From NCBI GenBank assembly GCA_025526915.1, contig JAHLKH010000145.1, positions 1 to 64,000 of the forward strand: a DNA stretch of 64,000 nt, written 5' to 3'. The DNA is from Entophlyctis helioformis (lineage: Eukaryota; Chytridiomycota; Chytridiomycetes; Chytridiales; Chytriomycetaceae). The notes beneath the pieces were generated by a model, which did not search any database, had not been told where the DNA came from, and saw only the letters and a list, made by a program, of their open reading frames with translations. How positions within the stretch are numbered: position 1 is the stretch's first letter; the number at the start of each line of letters is the position of its first letter. A program made the translations under genes and the position numbers. Positions 51,164 through 63,100 of this stretch are shown piece after piece.

Positions 51164-52675
51164 TCAAACATAGTAGTGTCTCCAGAGCCATTCCTCGTGG
51201 GCAGAATCAAACTCTGGTGTAAACGGCACACGCACGACCTCGTCCACGCCCTTTTCGGGCACGCCATCGTCGCCAACGGGTTCCTGCATCTTGCTCCAGT
51301 ACATGCGAGCCACCATGCCAGGCACCTTGGACCGCAGATCGCCGCTCACATCCACGGCGTCGGGCGGGAGCTTGCCCGTCTTGACCATCCACTCGACCAG
51401 CTCCTTGCGCAGCGCGCGGTACACGTTGCAATGGTCCTGCACGTGGTTCTTGCCGTCGGGAGCGAACCAGAGCACGGTCACGCGGAGCGACTTGCCAGCC
51501 GGCAGCACGCTGCGGGCCGCAGAAATAAACGACTCGCGGTCGTCGCGTGTCGGGTTGGTGTTGTCGACAACGACGGCCGAGCCCGAGCGCACAGCAGCAA
51601 GGACCGTGTCAACGACCTTTTTGCGCGTCTTGAGCGTGTCTTGGTTGGCGTAGACGATGCCAGGCAGTGCGGGCAGCACGTTGCGTGTCACATAGCGCGA
51701 CTTGCCAGCCGCAGGCGGGCCGACGCAGAGCAACAGGTGCACCGTGTTGCCGCTCGTGTCAAAGTCGGGCAGGGCTGGCGCAGGCTCCGTGGCGGCCACC
51801 AGGCGCGGGTTAAAGGCAGGCTCGGGGTGGCGGTCGATGCCGGCGACGGCGTACAGGTCGGCAGGCATCGCATCGCCCGGCTGGAGACCCGCAAACAGCT
51901 TCTCGACGTTTGGGTGCCAAAAGGCCTCGGGCACGACAAACTGTATGCCGGCATTCATGGCGTACTTGGCGTCCGTGTCCGAATGGTCGGCGCGGTCCAT
52001 GGGATGCGACCAGTTGTCCGCATGCCGGCCGGCCGCGTCGCCAACATACACACAGTTGGCCAGATCGACGCCGGCTGCATCGCCACACAAGCCCTCCACG
52101 ACCGCCCACAGGCCGTGCCGGGGCTTCCTGAACACGTCGTCGGCGGTGGCAGCAAACACGGTGAGCGGCACAGCGTCCTCGCCGGCCTCGCGGCACGCCG
52201 AGTGCAGTGCACGGACAACGTTCTCGACACGGCCGCGGAAGATGGCGCCCGAGTCGCGCTGCTTCTTGCCGCTCTTGGTGAGGCCCTTGGCGTCGAGAGC
52301 GCCGAGCTGGTTGCTTACCACGACGAGCGAGAAGCCGAGCCGGTGGAGGTGGCGGAGGATGCGCGGCACAGCGGGCGACAGCCAGCGCCAGTCCGAGCCA
52401 GACTTGGCCATGACGTGCGTGCCGTCAACGCCGGCAATGGTGTCGTCAAAGTCAAAGGCCACGATCCTGCGGCTGAGTGGCGGCTGCGACAGCGACGACG
52501 ACGACGACGACAGTGGGTGCGTGTGGCCGTGGATGACGGTCGAGTGCAGGGTCGACCAGGTGACGGGAGGCTCAGACTCGCCGGCGGTCGGCGCCGAGAA
52601 GGACAGCTGCGTCTGGCGCTGGCGGGTCGGTGCACTGGCCGTCTGGTCTGGGTTCTTGCGCTTGCCGCCCATCAT
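51164..52675 (-). CDS. PNK1: Bifunctional polynucleotide kinase 3'-phosphatase
   Basis: A single exon of about 503 residues starts MMGGKRKNPDQT. The N-terminal HAD phosphatase has RIVAFDFDDTIAGVDGTHV (catalytic Asp pair), RLGFSLVVVSNQLG, and motif III FRKPRHGLWAVVEG with CVYVGDAAGR. The C-terminal P-loop kinase has LLLCVGPPAAGKSRYV, then YANQDTLKTRKKVV and VVVDNTNPTRDDRESF, ending EWLWRHYYV. This is the Pnk1/PNKP arrangement without an FHA domain, as in fission yeast. It prepares broken DNA ends by removing 3'-phosphate and adding 5'-phosphate in the nucleus. It lies between two sterol acyltransferase genes: convergent with the first, divergent from the second by 112 bases. The DTI motif has Ile where most PNKPs have Leu (DLDGTL or DFDDTL). 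Confidence 0.95.
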   Translation of the reverse strand: MMGGKRKNPDQTASAPTRQRQTQLSFSAPTAGESEPPVTWSTLHSTVIHGHTHPLSSSSSSLSQPPLSRRIVAFDFDDTIAGVDGTHVMAKSGSDWRWLSPAVPRILRHLHRLGFSLVVVSNQLGALDAKGLTKSGKKQRDSGAIFRGRVENVVRALHSACREAGEDAVPLTVFAATADDVFRKPRHGLWAVVEGLCGDAAGVDLANCVYVGDAAGRHADNWSHPMDRADHSDTDAKYAMNAGIQFVVPEAFWHPNVEKLFAGLQPGDAMPADLYAVAGIDRHPEPAFNPRLVAATEPAPALPDFDTSGNTVHLLLCVGPPAAGKSRYVTRNVLPALPGIVYANQDTLKTRKKVVDTVLAAVRSGSAVVVDNTNPTRDDRESFISAARSVLPAGKSLRVTVLWFAPDGKNHVQDHCNVYRALRKELVEWMVKTGKLPPDAVDVSGDLRSKVPGMVARMYWSKMQEPVGDDGVPEKGVDEVVRVPFTPEFDSAHEEWLWRHYYV

Positions 52676-52787
52676 GCTCGAGTCAGCAGCCACTGCCACA
52701 ACCAGATCTGACGGTTGAAGGGGAAAGGCCAGTTGGATCGCTGCGCTGCCTTCCCACCATTTCGGCAACACGCGGTGCACACAGCCG
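52676..52787. promoter_or_regulatory. 112-bp divergent spacer between PNKP and the second sterol acyltransferase
   Basis: Start codons face away from each other across 112 bases. No TATA-like or CACGTG element is seen. Both genes must share promoter sequence. Confidence 0.45.
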
Positions 52788-52822
52788 ATGCCCACCGACA
52801 ACAACTGCACCGACGGCGCGCT

Positions 52823-52863
<41 letters not shown>

Positions 52864-54781
52864 CCGCCCAGGCCCTGCCGCCTGCACCGTCTGCCACGGC
52901 CACCGAGCCCGCGCCATCTGAGCCTGCACCTGCACCGGCACCTGCAGCGACCGCCGACGATGCCAAGGCTGCGCAAGCCGCCAAGCCCGAGGCCAAGGCC
53001 AAGGAGCCCGTAGCGCTGCTGTCCAAGCCGTCGCTCTTTGACCTGGACGCTCTCGAGCGGTCGCACTCGCCGCTCATGGGCCTCGTCATCCTGTCGCAAG
53101 TGTGCCTGGTGCTCTTCATTGCCACGTCCATCCACGCCCACTGGTTCCGCACCGGCACGCTCTTCGACCCGGTCGTGTTCTCGCTGGTGTTTGGCCAGAC
53201 CGGTGCCGTGCTCGGGACTGGCCTGCGGCTGCTCGTGTCGAGCGCCGGTGTCGTTGGCGTGCAGATGGCGCTGGCAAGCGGCTGGCTGGCCGAGAGTGCG
53301 TCCATGTCGGCCTGGGTGCTGTGGGAGTCGTCGTGGCTGTCCTACTGGGTGTTGGCCATTGGCTCGTCGCAGCTGTCGTGGGTACGTCGACCGCCCTGTC
53401 CTGTGCTGTCATGCGCCTGCGCCTGTCCTGTCATGTGCTGCGCCTGCCTGCGCCTGCCCAGCCGTCCCTGTCGATGGCTTGGCTGGCATGCCACGCCATG
53501 CCACGCCATGCCATGTTGGCGGTGTGGCACGGCTCCGATCTGCCTGGTGCACAGCCGTCCCGCGCCATGGCATGCCAAGCGCCGACGTTGAACGCTGGCG
53601 ACCCTTGACTGACCCGCTTGTGCTCTGCATGGCAGGTCCAGCGTCTGGTGCTCTGCGTGTTCATGATCGCGCTGCTCATGAAGCAGCACTCTTACACAGC
53701 CATCAACAACGAACTCCGCCGTGCCGCCATCGCCGCTCCAGCCCCCGCGATTGACAGCAAGCCGTCCAATCCCGCCGATCCTTCGCCGCCCGTATCCTTC
53801 GCCTCATCCATCACCCTCTCCTCATTCACACACTTTCTCATCTCGCCCAACCTCGTGTACGCCCAATCCGTCCCTCTTATCCCGCATTTCCGCATCAAGC
53901 ACTTTGCGTACTACGCCGTCTGGACGCTCATCTCGGCCTTTGGTCTGTACATCACTCTCGACCACATCGCGTACCCGGCCGTCCGCGACATCAAGGCCAA
54001 CGGCTACTACCACACGTTTGGGTTCCTGGTGCCCGCCATGGTGCTCTACGTCACGCTCGTGTTCCTCACGCTCTTTGAGGTACTTGGCCACGATCCTTGC
54101 ATCCGTGTGCTCGCTCGCTCGTTTGGTCATGGTTCTAGTGGTGCGTGTGCGGCATGACTGACAAGCGGCGGTTGGCGCCATAGTATCTGTGCAATGCGCT
54201 CGCAGAGATCGCGAGACTGGACGAACGCGACTTTTACGGCGACTGGTGGAACGCCAAGGGCTATGAAGACTTTTCGCGCAAGTACAGCACTGTGGTGAGT
54301 GGCCGCTTCCCTCCTCTACATCCACACCGTCGCGCTTTCCCACTCTTGCTCACCTTGCCACTCGCACCGCACTCCATACCAGGTGCACAAGTTCTTGCAC
54401 AGACACGTGTACAAGGAGTCCGTCGAGCATTTCAAGCTGTCGCGGCCGTACGCCATGATCTTCACGTTTGTCGTGTCCGCCTTTTTCCAGGAACTCGTGA
54501 TGCTGACGGTCCTGGGCACGTTCCAGACCGACCTGTTCCGCATGCAGGTGATGCAGGTGCTGTACATCTGGATGGACTACAAGATGCCGCCGTCGCGCGA
54601 CAGCTACGGCGTGTTTGGCTTCTTTGGTGGCTACTTTTTGGTGTGTTTTCTCGCCTCGCCTCGCCTCTCTGTCATTGTGAATGCGTGCATGTCCATCTGG
54701 CTTCTGCATGCTGACACCTGGCTTGGCAACTAGGGTCCGCCCATGATCGCCATCGCCTACGGCCGGTCCTACTTTGAGTAA
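52788..54781 (+). CDS. Sterol O-acyltransferase paralogue with catalytic His replaced by Gln
   Basis: The N-terminus has a run of about twelve Ala and Pro/Ala repeats. MBOAT/ACAT features follow: LLSKPSLFDLDALERSHSPL, then MGLVILSQVCLVLFIATS, SSWLSYWVLAIG, CVFMIALLMKQHSYTAINN, SFTHFLISPNLVYAQSVPLI, IKHFAYYAVWTLISAFGLYI and GFLVPAMVLYVTLVFLTLFE. The FYXDWW signature is intact (RDFYGDWWNAKGYEDFSRKY), as is VVHKFLHRHVYKES. At the active-site position the sequence is VSAFFQELVMLTVLG (54475-54500), where the family has a catalytic His before EL or EY. The codon is CAG. The end, GPPMIAIAYGRSYFE, matches the neighbour. The protein may be inactive, regulatory in a heteromer, or use other residues. 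FYXDWW retention argues against simple decay. Confidence 0.88.
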
Positions 54782-54883
54782 CTCTGTCTCATCACGCTCC
54801 CTTATCTCATCAACCCCCTCGCCTCTCCGCCCTCGCCCATCCAAGGACCTCTTTTGTGACAAAATACAACCCGCTTTTTTACT

Positions 54884-55934
54884 CTACTTGCCGCTACTGC
54901 TGCCTGTTTTGCTCTTATCGCCGCGGAGCCGCGCAGACCACTCGCTCCATTTCGCCATGATCTTGGTCGCAAACACGAGCGGCACGCCCTCAACGACCTG
55001 TGTTGCGAACCGGCCCAGCAGCGCGACATGCTTGCCATTGCTCCACCCCTCTGCATACTTTGAGATAAACTCGCGCTGCGGCTTGAGGATCCTGTAAAAG
55101 TAGTCAGAGTCTGCATACGCGTGTTAGTCACGCCACTCTTCCAGTGTCTGTCACGCCCGCCTCGAAGCTCACATGTTTCGGCGGGCTTGCTCACAGCAGA
55201 CCCGGCTGGCGACGCACTGCCGGGCTTTGACTGCAGACGGCTGCGTGCCTGTGCAGCAGCAACCTGTGCCGCCTGCTGCGCACGCACACGCCGCTCAAAC
55301 GCCGCAAAGAAATCCTCGGGCTCGTCTTGTGCGACATCGTCCGCATAGAGGTGCCGGCGAGCATCGTCTGCATTCATGCCATCATGCGGATCGCCACGGC
55401 CATCGCTGCCGTCGGCCGGTGTGTCGTACGACGCAATGAGCCCTGAAAAGTCGGCTGGGTTGGCCGACACGGTGACTTCGAGCTCCTGCAAGTGGTGTGT
55501 GTGTGTGTAAGCTTCTCCAACGCCACGTCTGCTGGTGATGCGAGGGCACGAACCTCGGACCCGGCAGGCGTGTTGCTCGAGCTGATGTCGCGGAAGCAGA
55601 CGAGCTTGGGCTGCGGCACGAGCATGACCTGCGTGCCCAGCAACCGGGGCTGGTAGTCTGGGTACAGGAAGCACACTCGCTCCTGCTGTTGTTGTTGCTG
55701 TTGCTGCTGTTGTTGCTGTTGCTGGTGTGGTGGTTGGACTTGGGTCAGCAGGGCCTGCCGTTGTGCCGAATGGTGGCGGTGGTGGTGGACAATGAGGGCA
55801 TAGAGGGCGGGCGAGAGTGTGTGCGGGGTCGGGGGCAGTGATTGTGCGGGAGTGCCGGCTGCTGACGACGAAGGGACCGTGAGCGTCGTCTTGGTCGTCG
55901 TCGTTGCTGATGCTGTTGGTCTCTGGTCGGCCAT
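54884..55934 (-). CDS. Unrecognised protein with polyQ tract
   Basis: Three exons joined through introns near 55540-55493 and 55174-55115 give about 300 residues. It starts MADQRPTASATTTTKT. PALYALIVHHHRHHSAQRQA is followed by a polyQ tract of about 15 residues, then VCFLYPDYQPRLLGTQVMLV and KLVCFRDISSSNTPAGS. An ADFSGLIASYDTP segment follows, then an acidic region (DDARRHLYADDVAQDEPEDF) with FFAAFERRVRAQQAAQVAAA, a short coiled coil. The C-terminus reads SDYFYRILKPQREFISKYAE, then WSNGKHVALLGRF and VFATKIMAKWSEWSARLRGD. There is no signal peptide. The last segment is weakly hydrophobic and may be amphipathic. I do not recognise the family. Confidence 0.65.
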
Positions 55935-56420
55935 CTGTCAGCATAGCATGCCATGCCATGCCAGTGCGCGAGCGTCAGCAGTCTGCATGCACGACCAGCG
56001 GGCGCCGCACATCTTCACGCATGCCGCCTACAGGGTTGTGACTGTCGAGGTCGATCGGGAGAACCACAGACGCAATAATCGACGTTTGAGTGGCCGGATG
56101 GAATCCGAGTCACGTGAACACACGTGACTGCATGGCATCGTGCTGCACCGCGATGCTGGCAAGGTGCGCCAAGCACAGCGGCCCGTGTCCAGAGCAGATG
56201 CCAGAGTGCGACCATCTGGGCCAGACAGAGTCGGCATGGGCGAGCAAGGCTCCCTCGAGTCTATCTGCGCACACATGCACACGAAAGGCTTTCTGTCCGT
56301 GCCTACGGACGGTCGGTTCCAACATCGCTCTATAAGCCACGCGTCATTCGCAGGCGCGTGACGTGTTCAGGCCACTTGCTCACTAAGAGCGACACGGCAT
56401 CTTGCCAGCAGGCTAACAAA
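55935..56420. promoter_or_regulatory. Divergent promoter with inverted CACGTG pair and TATA-like box upstream of ATG26
   Basis: This 486-bp region holds no gene. At 56108-56129 there is a perfect 9-bp inverted repeat, AGTCACGTG-AACA-CACGTGACT, carrying two E-boxes. A TATA-like CTCTATAAGCC lies at about 56326-56336, roughly 90 bases before the ATG26 start. The arrangement suggests a bHLH-regulated TATA promoter for the sterol glucosyltransferase. Confidence 0.6.
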
Positions 56421-57076
56421 ATGCCAACGCAACCACCCGCGTCCGACGGGCAGGCTGCAGGCACCGGCAGGAGCACGGCCGCTGCCAATGAATCGCCAAA
56501 TGCAGACCAAGGGCCGTCATCGCCGTCCGACACCGCGGCGAGCAGCGCCAAGCCAACAAAGTCTCGGCGCTCTTGGCTGCGCTCGTCGCCAGCACCAGCA
56601 CCAGCACCAGCACCAGCACCAGCACCAGCCCCCAACCCGCCCAATCCACCGCCGTCAGACGCGGCCAGTGACACGGCCAGGGACGGGCTTGCTGCGGCCC
56701 AGCCCAAGGCCAGAAGTGTCAGCACGAGCAGTGTGAGCAGCAGCAATGCGTCACTCTCGTCGTCGTCGTCGTCGTCGTCGTCGGCATCCAGCCGCTCGTC
56801 CATTGGCCGCAGGCTGTTCCAGCGGCAAGCCCAGCGCTCCGTGTCCGCGACGTCATCGAGCAGCCTGTCCGTCTCTGCCTCTGCATTGGCGCCAGCGCCA
56901 GCGGCTTCAAACGGCAGCGCAGAACACGCTGGCAGCAAGACGGCCAAGACGGCCAAGACGGCCAAGAAGGGCGTCGACAGCGCAGCGTCGCCGTCGTCTG
57001 TCACGGCAGCAACAGCAACAGCGACCCTCGCCTCCAGCAGCAGCAACAACGGCAGCAGCAGCAGCAGCAACAACGG

Positions 57077-57110
<34 letters not shown>

Positions 57111-60100
57111 AACAACAAGGCTGTCCACGCGACCGGTACATCTGCCAATGCCGGGCTCGCGCAGCCGTCGCGTTCATCTGAACGCCTCGACGCTGTATCA
57201 GCCCCGCCCAAATCAACGGCACCGACCAAGGCCACCGCAACTCCGACGCCAGACGCCAACGCCCTCCATTCCAAGCCACCCCACCCGGCCTCTCTGCAGC
57301 CTGTTGCCACCTCGGCCGGCCCAGACTCGCTCGGCGTCGTCGGCAGCGCCGCCTCTCCTGCAGCATCGCCGTCATCGTCGCCGGCTGCGTCGCCGGCCGC
57401 GTCGCCGTCCGCCTCCTCGTCGTCGTCTGCTTCGTCGCTGTGGAAACGCAGATCTGCCGGCTGGATCGGAGGCAAGAAATCCAAACCCAAGGACAGCAGC
57501 GCTGGATCTGTTCCGCACGTCAGCATGACGTCAAGCGAAGTCAGTGGCGCTATTTCTCCCACCTCCATGCTGGCACAATCTGCGACACCGACATCGCCCA
57601 CGCCCACGGCTGCGAGTGTCAATCGCCGGCCAATGTCGCCTGAAACACCCGACTCGACGACTCCAGCGCGGTCGTCCGGCGTCGACACACCGGACATGGC
57701 AAGTGGTGGCGGCGGCCCGCCGTCGCCTGGATCTGCTGGCACACAGCAGGCTGGATCTGGCTTGACCAAGCAAAACTCGCTCAAGCGGCGCTGGCAGCGT
57801 CTGTCATCGCAGTTCCTTGGCTCATCGTCAGGGCCAGGCAGTTCATCGCAATCGCTGTCGTCGTCTGCTCTATCGACGTCTGGCTCTGTCCTCTCAGTAT
57901 CAGGGTCGGCACTCACCCCTGTATCGCCGACAGCAAAATCGACGTCGTCGTCTGCGGCGGATAATCATACTCGCAAGCATGCAAAGTCGCAGCCGCCGAC
58001 GCCTGTGCCCGACCAGGCTGGCAACAGCAACCGATCTGGCAACGCTTTGCCATCGCCAAGCATCGTCCAAGCAACCCCAGATGCAATTGCTGCAACTGCT
58101 GCTGTCACTGACGCTGCTGGTGCCGCTGATGCCGCTGGTGCCGCTGGTGCAGCTGGTGCAGCTGGTGCCGCTGGTGCCGCTGGTGCCCAAAATGGCATCG
58201 ACGCTGACAGTGCCGAGCAATCCAACACACCGCGATCGTCATCGAGGCCGTCGTCTGCGATTACCGCGACACTCGCGACACCTTCACCTGCGATGCAGCC
58301 ACAACAACAGGCAGAGCCAGGGGGCGATCCAGTCCCGCCAGCTACAACGCCAACGCCAAAGGAGCGGCCCACGTCATGGCGCAGCGGCCTGTTCTGGACA
58401 TCCGCATCCACGTCGTCTGGCTCGTCGTCGTCGTCCTCGTCGCCAGGCCTGCTGGCCCCCCAACCTGCACAGCCACTACGACACTCGGCGTCGGCGTCGT
58501 CGGCGTCGTCCTCCGCATCCGCATCTGCCGGCCATGCCACTGAATCCGAGTCTGATGTCGTGACATCTGATACCGAGCGCGATGGACGCAAAGGGACATC
58601 CTCGTCGCCCGTCCCCACGGCTGCTTCCGTCTCTGCTTCTGCTGCTATGGCTCCGTCCAACGGCGGCAGTAAGGGTAGCAGCGGGTCGCGCTTCTCGCTC
58701 AATGCGATCCGTCCGTACTTTTGGTTCCGCAGCGGATCGCATAATGCGGCCGAGGCAGTCAACAACCCAATCCTTCATTTCGCGACTGTGGCGCTGGTGA
58801 GTCTTGCTGTGCATATGCAATGGTGTGGGCTGTGGATGTGGAGAGGAGGCGACTGACGAGCGAACGGATCTGCGGGACGGGACTGGACGGGGCGGGGGCG
58901 GTGCAGAAAATCGCCGAAGAGGAGGCCGACAAGCTTGACGGCGAGCATGACGCGCATGAGGACAATGAGGGCCCGTCGTTCAGTGACGATCGGTCGTCGA
59001 TCCACAAGGTGTACCTGCAGGCCGTGAGACAGTCGGCTGCAGAGCTAGCTGCCGCCTCGCCAGGCATGCGGTCGCGCAGCGCTCTTGCTGGTTCGGGCGG
59101 TGGTGGTGCTTCGGCCATCACAGGTGCCCGCGGTGGCGGCCAGAAGGCGTACCAAGACAAGATCGATGAAGGCGCTGACGACGACGAGTATGACGATGAC
59201 GATGATGACAGCAGCTCAGCTGGGTCGTTTGGCGGTGATGGCAAGACGGGCACGCAAGCCAAGGGCGATGCGGCTGCTGCGGCTGGAAAGGCCGGCGGTG
59301 CTGCCGTTGCAGCGGCATCTGCGACGCTTGCCTCGCGGCCATCCCCCTCTGCTGCTGCTGCTGCTGCTGCTACTGACAAGACCGCGTCCAAGGCCAAGGT
59401 AGCAGCGGGTGAAGCAGCTGGGCCAGCGTCAGTGACGACGGCGTCGTCAGAAGACGGCCACGACCACGACCACGACGCCGACACGCTGACCGTTGCGCAG
59501 AAGATCCAGATTGCATTTGAACTGCCCGAAACGGACACGTACCGCGGAGAGTTTGCGTGTTGGCTTGTTCGGTCCGTGCTGCTCAAGGGGTACATGTACC
59601 TGACCGACAAGCACATTTGCTTCTATGCTTCTCTCCACAAATCCGTGAGTCCGCACGGAGTACATTGTGCTATTGCCATTGTCAGTGTGCAGTGATGCTG
59701 ACATGCAGCCAACGACACTTGAACCGCAACCAATAGTCGCGCGAAGTCAAAGCCGGGTTCCTCAAGCGCCGGTCTGGCCGCAAGTTCTACGGCACGTACT
59801 GGTTTGTGCTCAAGAACGACGTGCTGTCCGCATACGCGAACTCGACCGACCTGTACTACCCGCTCTCGACACTGGACCTCAAGGCGGTCACTGACATCAG
59901 CACAACGGAGACCGACAAGACGAGCTTCATTGTCAGGAGCAACCGCAAAAAGTACACGTTCGAGGCAGACACGGAAACGCTGCGCAATGAGTGGCTGTCT
60001 GTGCTCCGCGGGTCGGTGTTCCGCACGCGCAATATGGGCGACGATGTGCGTGTTGTGTTTCCACTCTCGGCGGTGGCGGACCTTTCGGTGGCACAGTCAG

Positions 60101-63100
60101 TCGGCGTGCTCACGGACGCTCTGCGCGTCAAGGTTCTTGTCGACCAGCGACTCTCGATCACGGAAGACTATTACTTCGCCTACTTTAACGACGTGGCCAA
60201 GGCGTACTCGACAATCAGCGGCGTATGGAAAGAGGTCGGCGGTGGTGCTCGTGAAGGTGGTCGCGGGCGAGGACATGCGCTTCCTGAAAAGGCTGCGGGA
60301 TCGAGGGTCAGCATGTATGATACCACGGCACAGACTGGGTTGCCACCACAGCCGAACGAGACGCGACCGTCGCCGCTGTCGCCGCGCGCATCGCACGCAG
60401 GGCATGCGAACAGCAAGTCGCCGGTTCCGCCTTTGGCGTTGGGACTGTCAGCATCGTCGGCGGCGGCTGCGTCGCCATTGCAAATGGCTCAAGGTGCCTC
60501 TGCGCCGTCATCAGCAAGTGTGTCGACGGCAAATGCTTCGACGGCCGGTGTTGGTGGCGGATCGGCAACGGCTAGCGAGCAGGACGTCGCAGCCACCTCG
60601 CCCTCTGCAGTGTTCAAGTCGCCGTTCTCGATTGGATCGGCGGCTGCAGCTGCGGCTGCACGTCTCCAGCGTCACAGCTCGTCGTCTCTGTTTGGCCCAC
60701 ACCGTCGCGCACAGACCGACCTTGCGCTTGCGTCCCATGACGATGCGACGGGCAGTCGGTCGAGCATGGGAGGCACAAACACGAGCGGCAGTGCCGGCGA
60801 CATCAGCTTGAATTCGCGCGACAATGTTGGTGGGACGGCGTCAGCACCGGTCCCGTCCGGCGGGCTCCAGTACCATGGCGCGCCGCAGTCGCCGCAGCAG
60901 ACGGCTGTGCTGGCGCACACGGTGTCTGACAACAATCTGGACAGCGAGGGCGTGGGCCGGTCGTCCACATCGCTGCATCCGGGAATGCCATCGGGCGGAC
61001 TGACCATCAAACGCGAGAGCAGCGAAGGCCGCCGCGGGTGGTGGGGCCATCGCAAGACATCCTCTGACGGCGGCGCCGTAGGGTCGACTGGCGACATGAC
61101 CGCCGGCTCTGGACTGCTTTCTGGCGGCTCGACCTTGTCCATGAGCCAGACGTCGCATCAGATCAAGTTGGAGGCGTTCCGACGCGCGTTCCCTGTACTG
61201 GAGACCGAGGCTCTCCATGGCTCGTTCTCGTGCTACCTAGACCGCGTGCTGCCGCGGCTGGGGCGTCTGTACATCTCGGACCACTACTTGTGCTTCAAGT
61301 CCAGAGTCGTTGGCGTGCGCGCGACGGTCATTGTTCCGCTGTCTGACGTAGTTGGCGTGGACTCGAGTCGGCGGTACAAGTCCATCTACTACGCGCTGGT
61401 CGTGACAACGCAGACGCAGGAAGAGGTGCGTTTGCCATCTTGTTTGGCGTGTAGGCGTCGTGGGAATGCAGGCGTGATTCAGAGTGGCTGACGCTGGCGT
61501 TGCTTTCTTTGGCGCATTGGCTTTCCGTGCGGATGTGTCTGCCTGTGGATGGTTGCGGACTGGGGACGGGGTTTGCTGCACAATGCGACTGGACGGCTGT
61601 CGGCCATGCAGATCAAGTTTGACTTTCACACGTCCGATGCGCGCAACAAGTGCTACGACACGCTCAACGAGCTCATCAAGGTCAACTCGATGGTCGCTGC
61701 CAGCACGGCCGGCGGGTCGGCCATGAGTGATTCGTCAGAGAGCAATGTCGCGATGGCTGCGTCTGTGTCTGTGGCTGGGTCTGCATCGGGATCGGCCAAT
61801 GGAGCGCATCCGTAAGTCACCTTGCATGACGGCATGACGTCTTGCCACCGGCTCACACACAGACACACTGGATGCTGGATGTATGACTGGACGCTCATCT
61901 ACTCATGGCACAGCCGTCACTCTGAAATGCTCGAACGCATGCTGCCACACGACGTGCACACCAAGTCTGACTTTAGTCTCGACGAGATCGCCTACATCCC
62001 GCCGATCCTGGACCCCAACCATCCCATCAAGCTGCCCAAGCCGCTGCACATCACGTGTTTGACCATTGGCACGCGCGGCGACGTGCAACCCTACGTGGCG
62101 CTCTGCAAAGGCTTCATGGCGGACGGACACACGTGTCGCATCGCCACGCATCTCGAGTACCAGTCGTGGATCGAGGGGTTCGGCATCGAGTTCCGCGAAG
62201 TCAAGGGCGACCCCGCGGAGCTCATGCAGCTTTGTGTCGATCACGGCATGTTCACGGTCTCGTTCCTGCGTGAAGCGATGGGCAAGTTCCGCGGGTGGGT
62301 CGACGAGCTGCTCGAGTCGTGCTGGACGTCGGTGCAGGGCACAGACCTGCTTATCGAGTCGCCAACGGCGATGGGCGGCATCCACGTCGCGGAGAAGCTT
62401 GGGATCCCGTACTTTGCGGCGTTTCCCATGCCGTGGACGCGGACGCGTGCGTATCCACACCCGTTTGCGGTGCCCGAGTACCATCTGGGCGGCAGCTACA
62501 ACCTCATGTCGCACGTGCTCATTGAGCAGGTGTTCCAAAAGGGTGTCGCGCCACAGGTCAATCGGTGGCGACGAACGATGCTCGACCGCGTAAGTGGCTG
62601 CACTTGTGTACCTGTGTGTCTGTGAGCCGGTGTGTGTGTGTGCATCGAGTGACGTATTGACCGTGGATTGACTGGCGGCTCTATGCGCCAACAGCCGGCG
62701 ATGAATCTGTCGCTGCTGTCCGAGCACAAGATGCCGTTCCTGTATAGTTTCAGTCCGTCTGTCGTGCCTCCGCCGTCAGACTGGCAGGACTGGATCCACA
62801 CCTGCGGGTACTGGTTCCTTGACAACCCAGAGCACAACTGGGTACCGCCACAGTCACTCCTGGACTTCATGGCCGCAGGGCCCAAGCCTGTGTACATTGG
62901 CTTTGGCTCGATTGTCGTGCCCGACCCAGACCTGCTCACGCGCACGATTGTGGATGCGGTCAAGAAGGCAGGCGTGCGCGCCATCCTGTCCAAGGGTTGG
63001 TCTGCGCGGCTTGCAGAAGGTGCTGCAGCAACAGCAGCGCCAGGAGAAAAGGAGAGCAAGCCGATCGAGTACCCCGACTGCATCTACCCGCTCGACAAGG

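Noticed and set aside
50924..52718. Two long plus-strand ORFs (595 and 338 codons) covering PNKP
   Set aside because: PNKP motifs (DFDDTI, GPPAAGKS) are on the minus strand. The plus frames are compositional mirrors of a GC-rich single exon.
56330..57916. Long minus-strand ORF of about 528 codons opposite ATG26 exon 1
   Set aside because: The sequence is Leu/Asp/Ala-rich, mirroring Ser/Ala repeats on the other strand. It has no domain or splice logic, and the ATG26 frame continues into conserved GRAM/GT domains.
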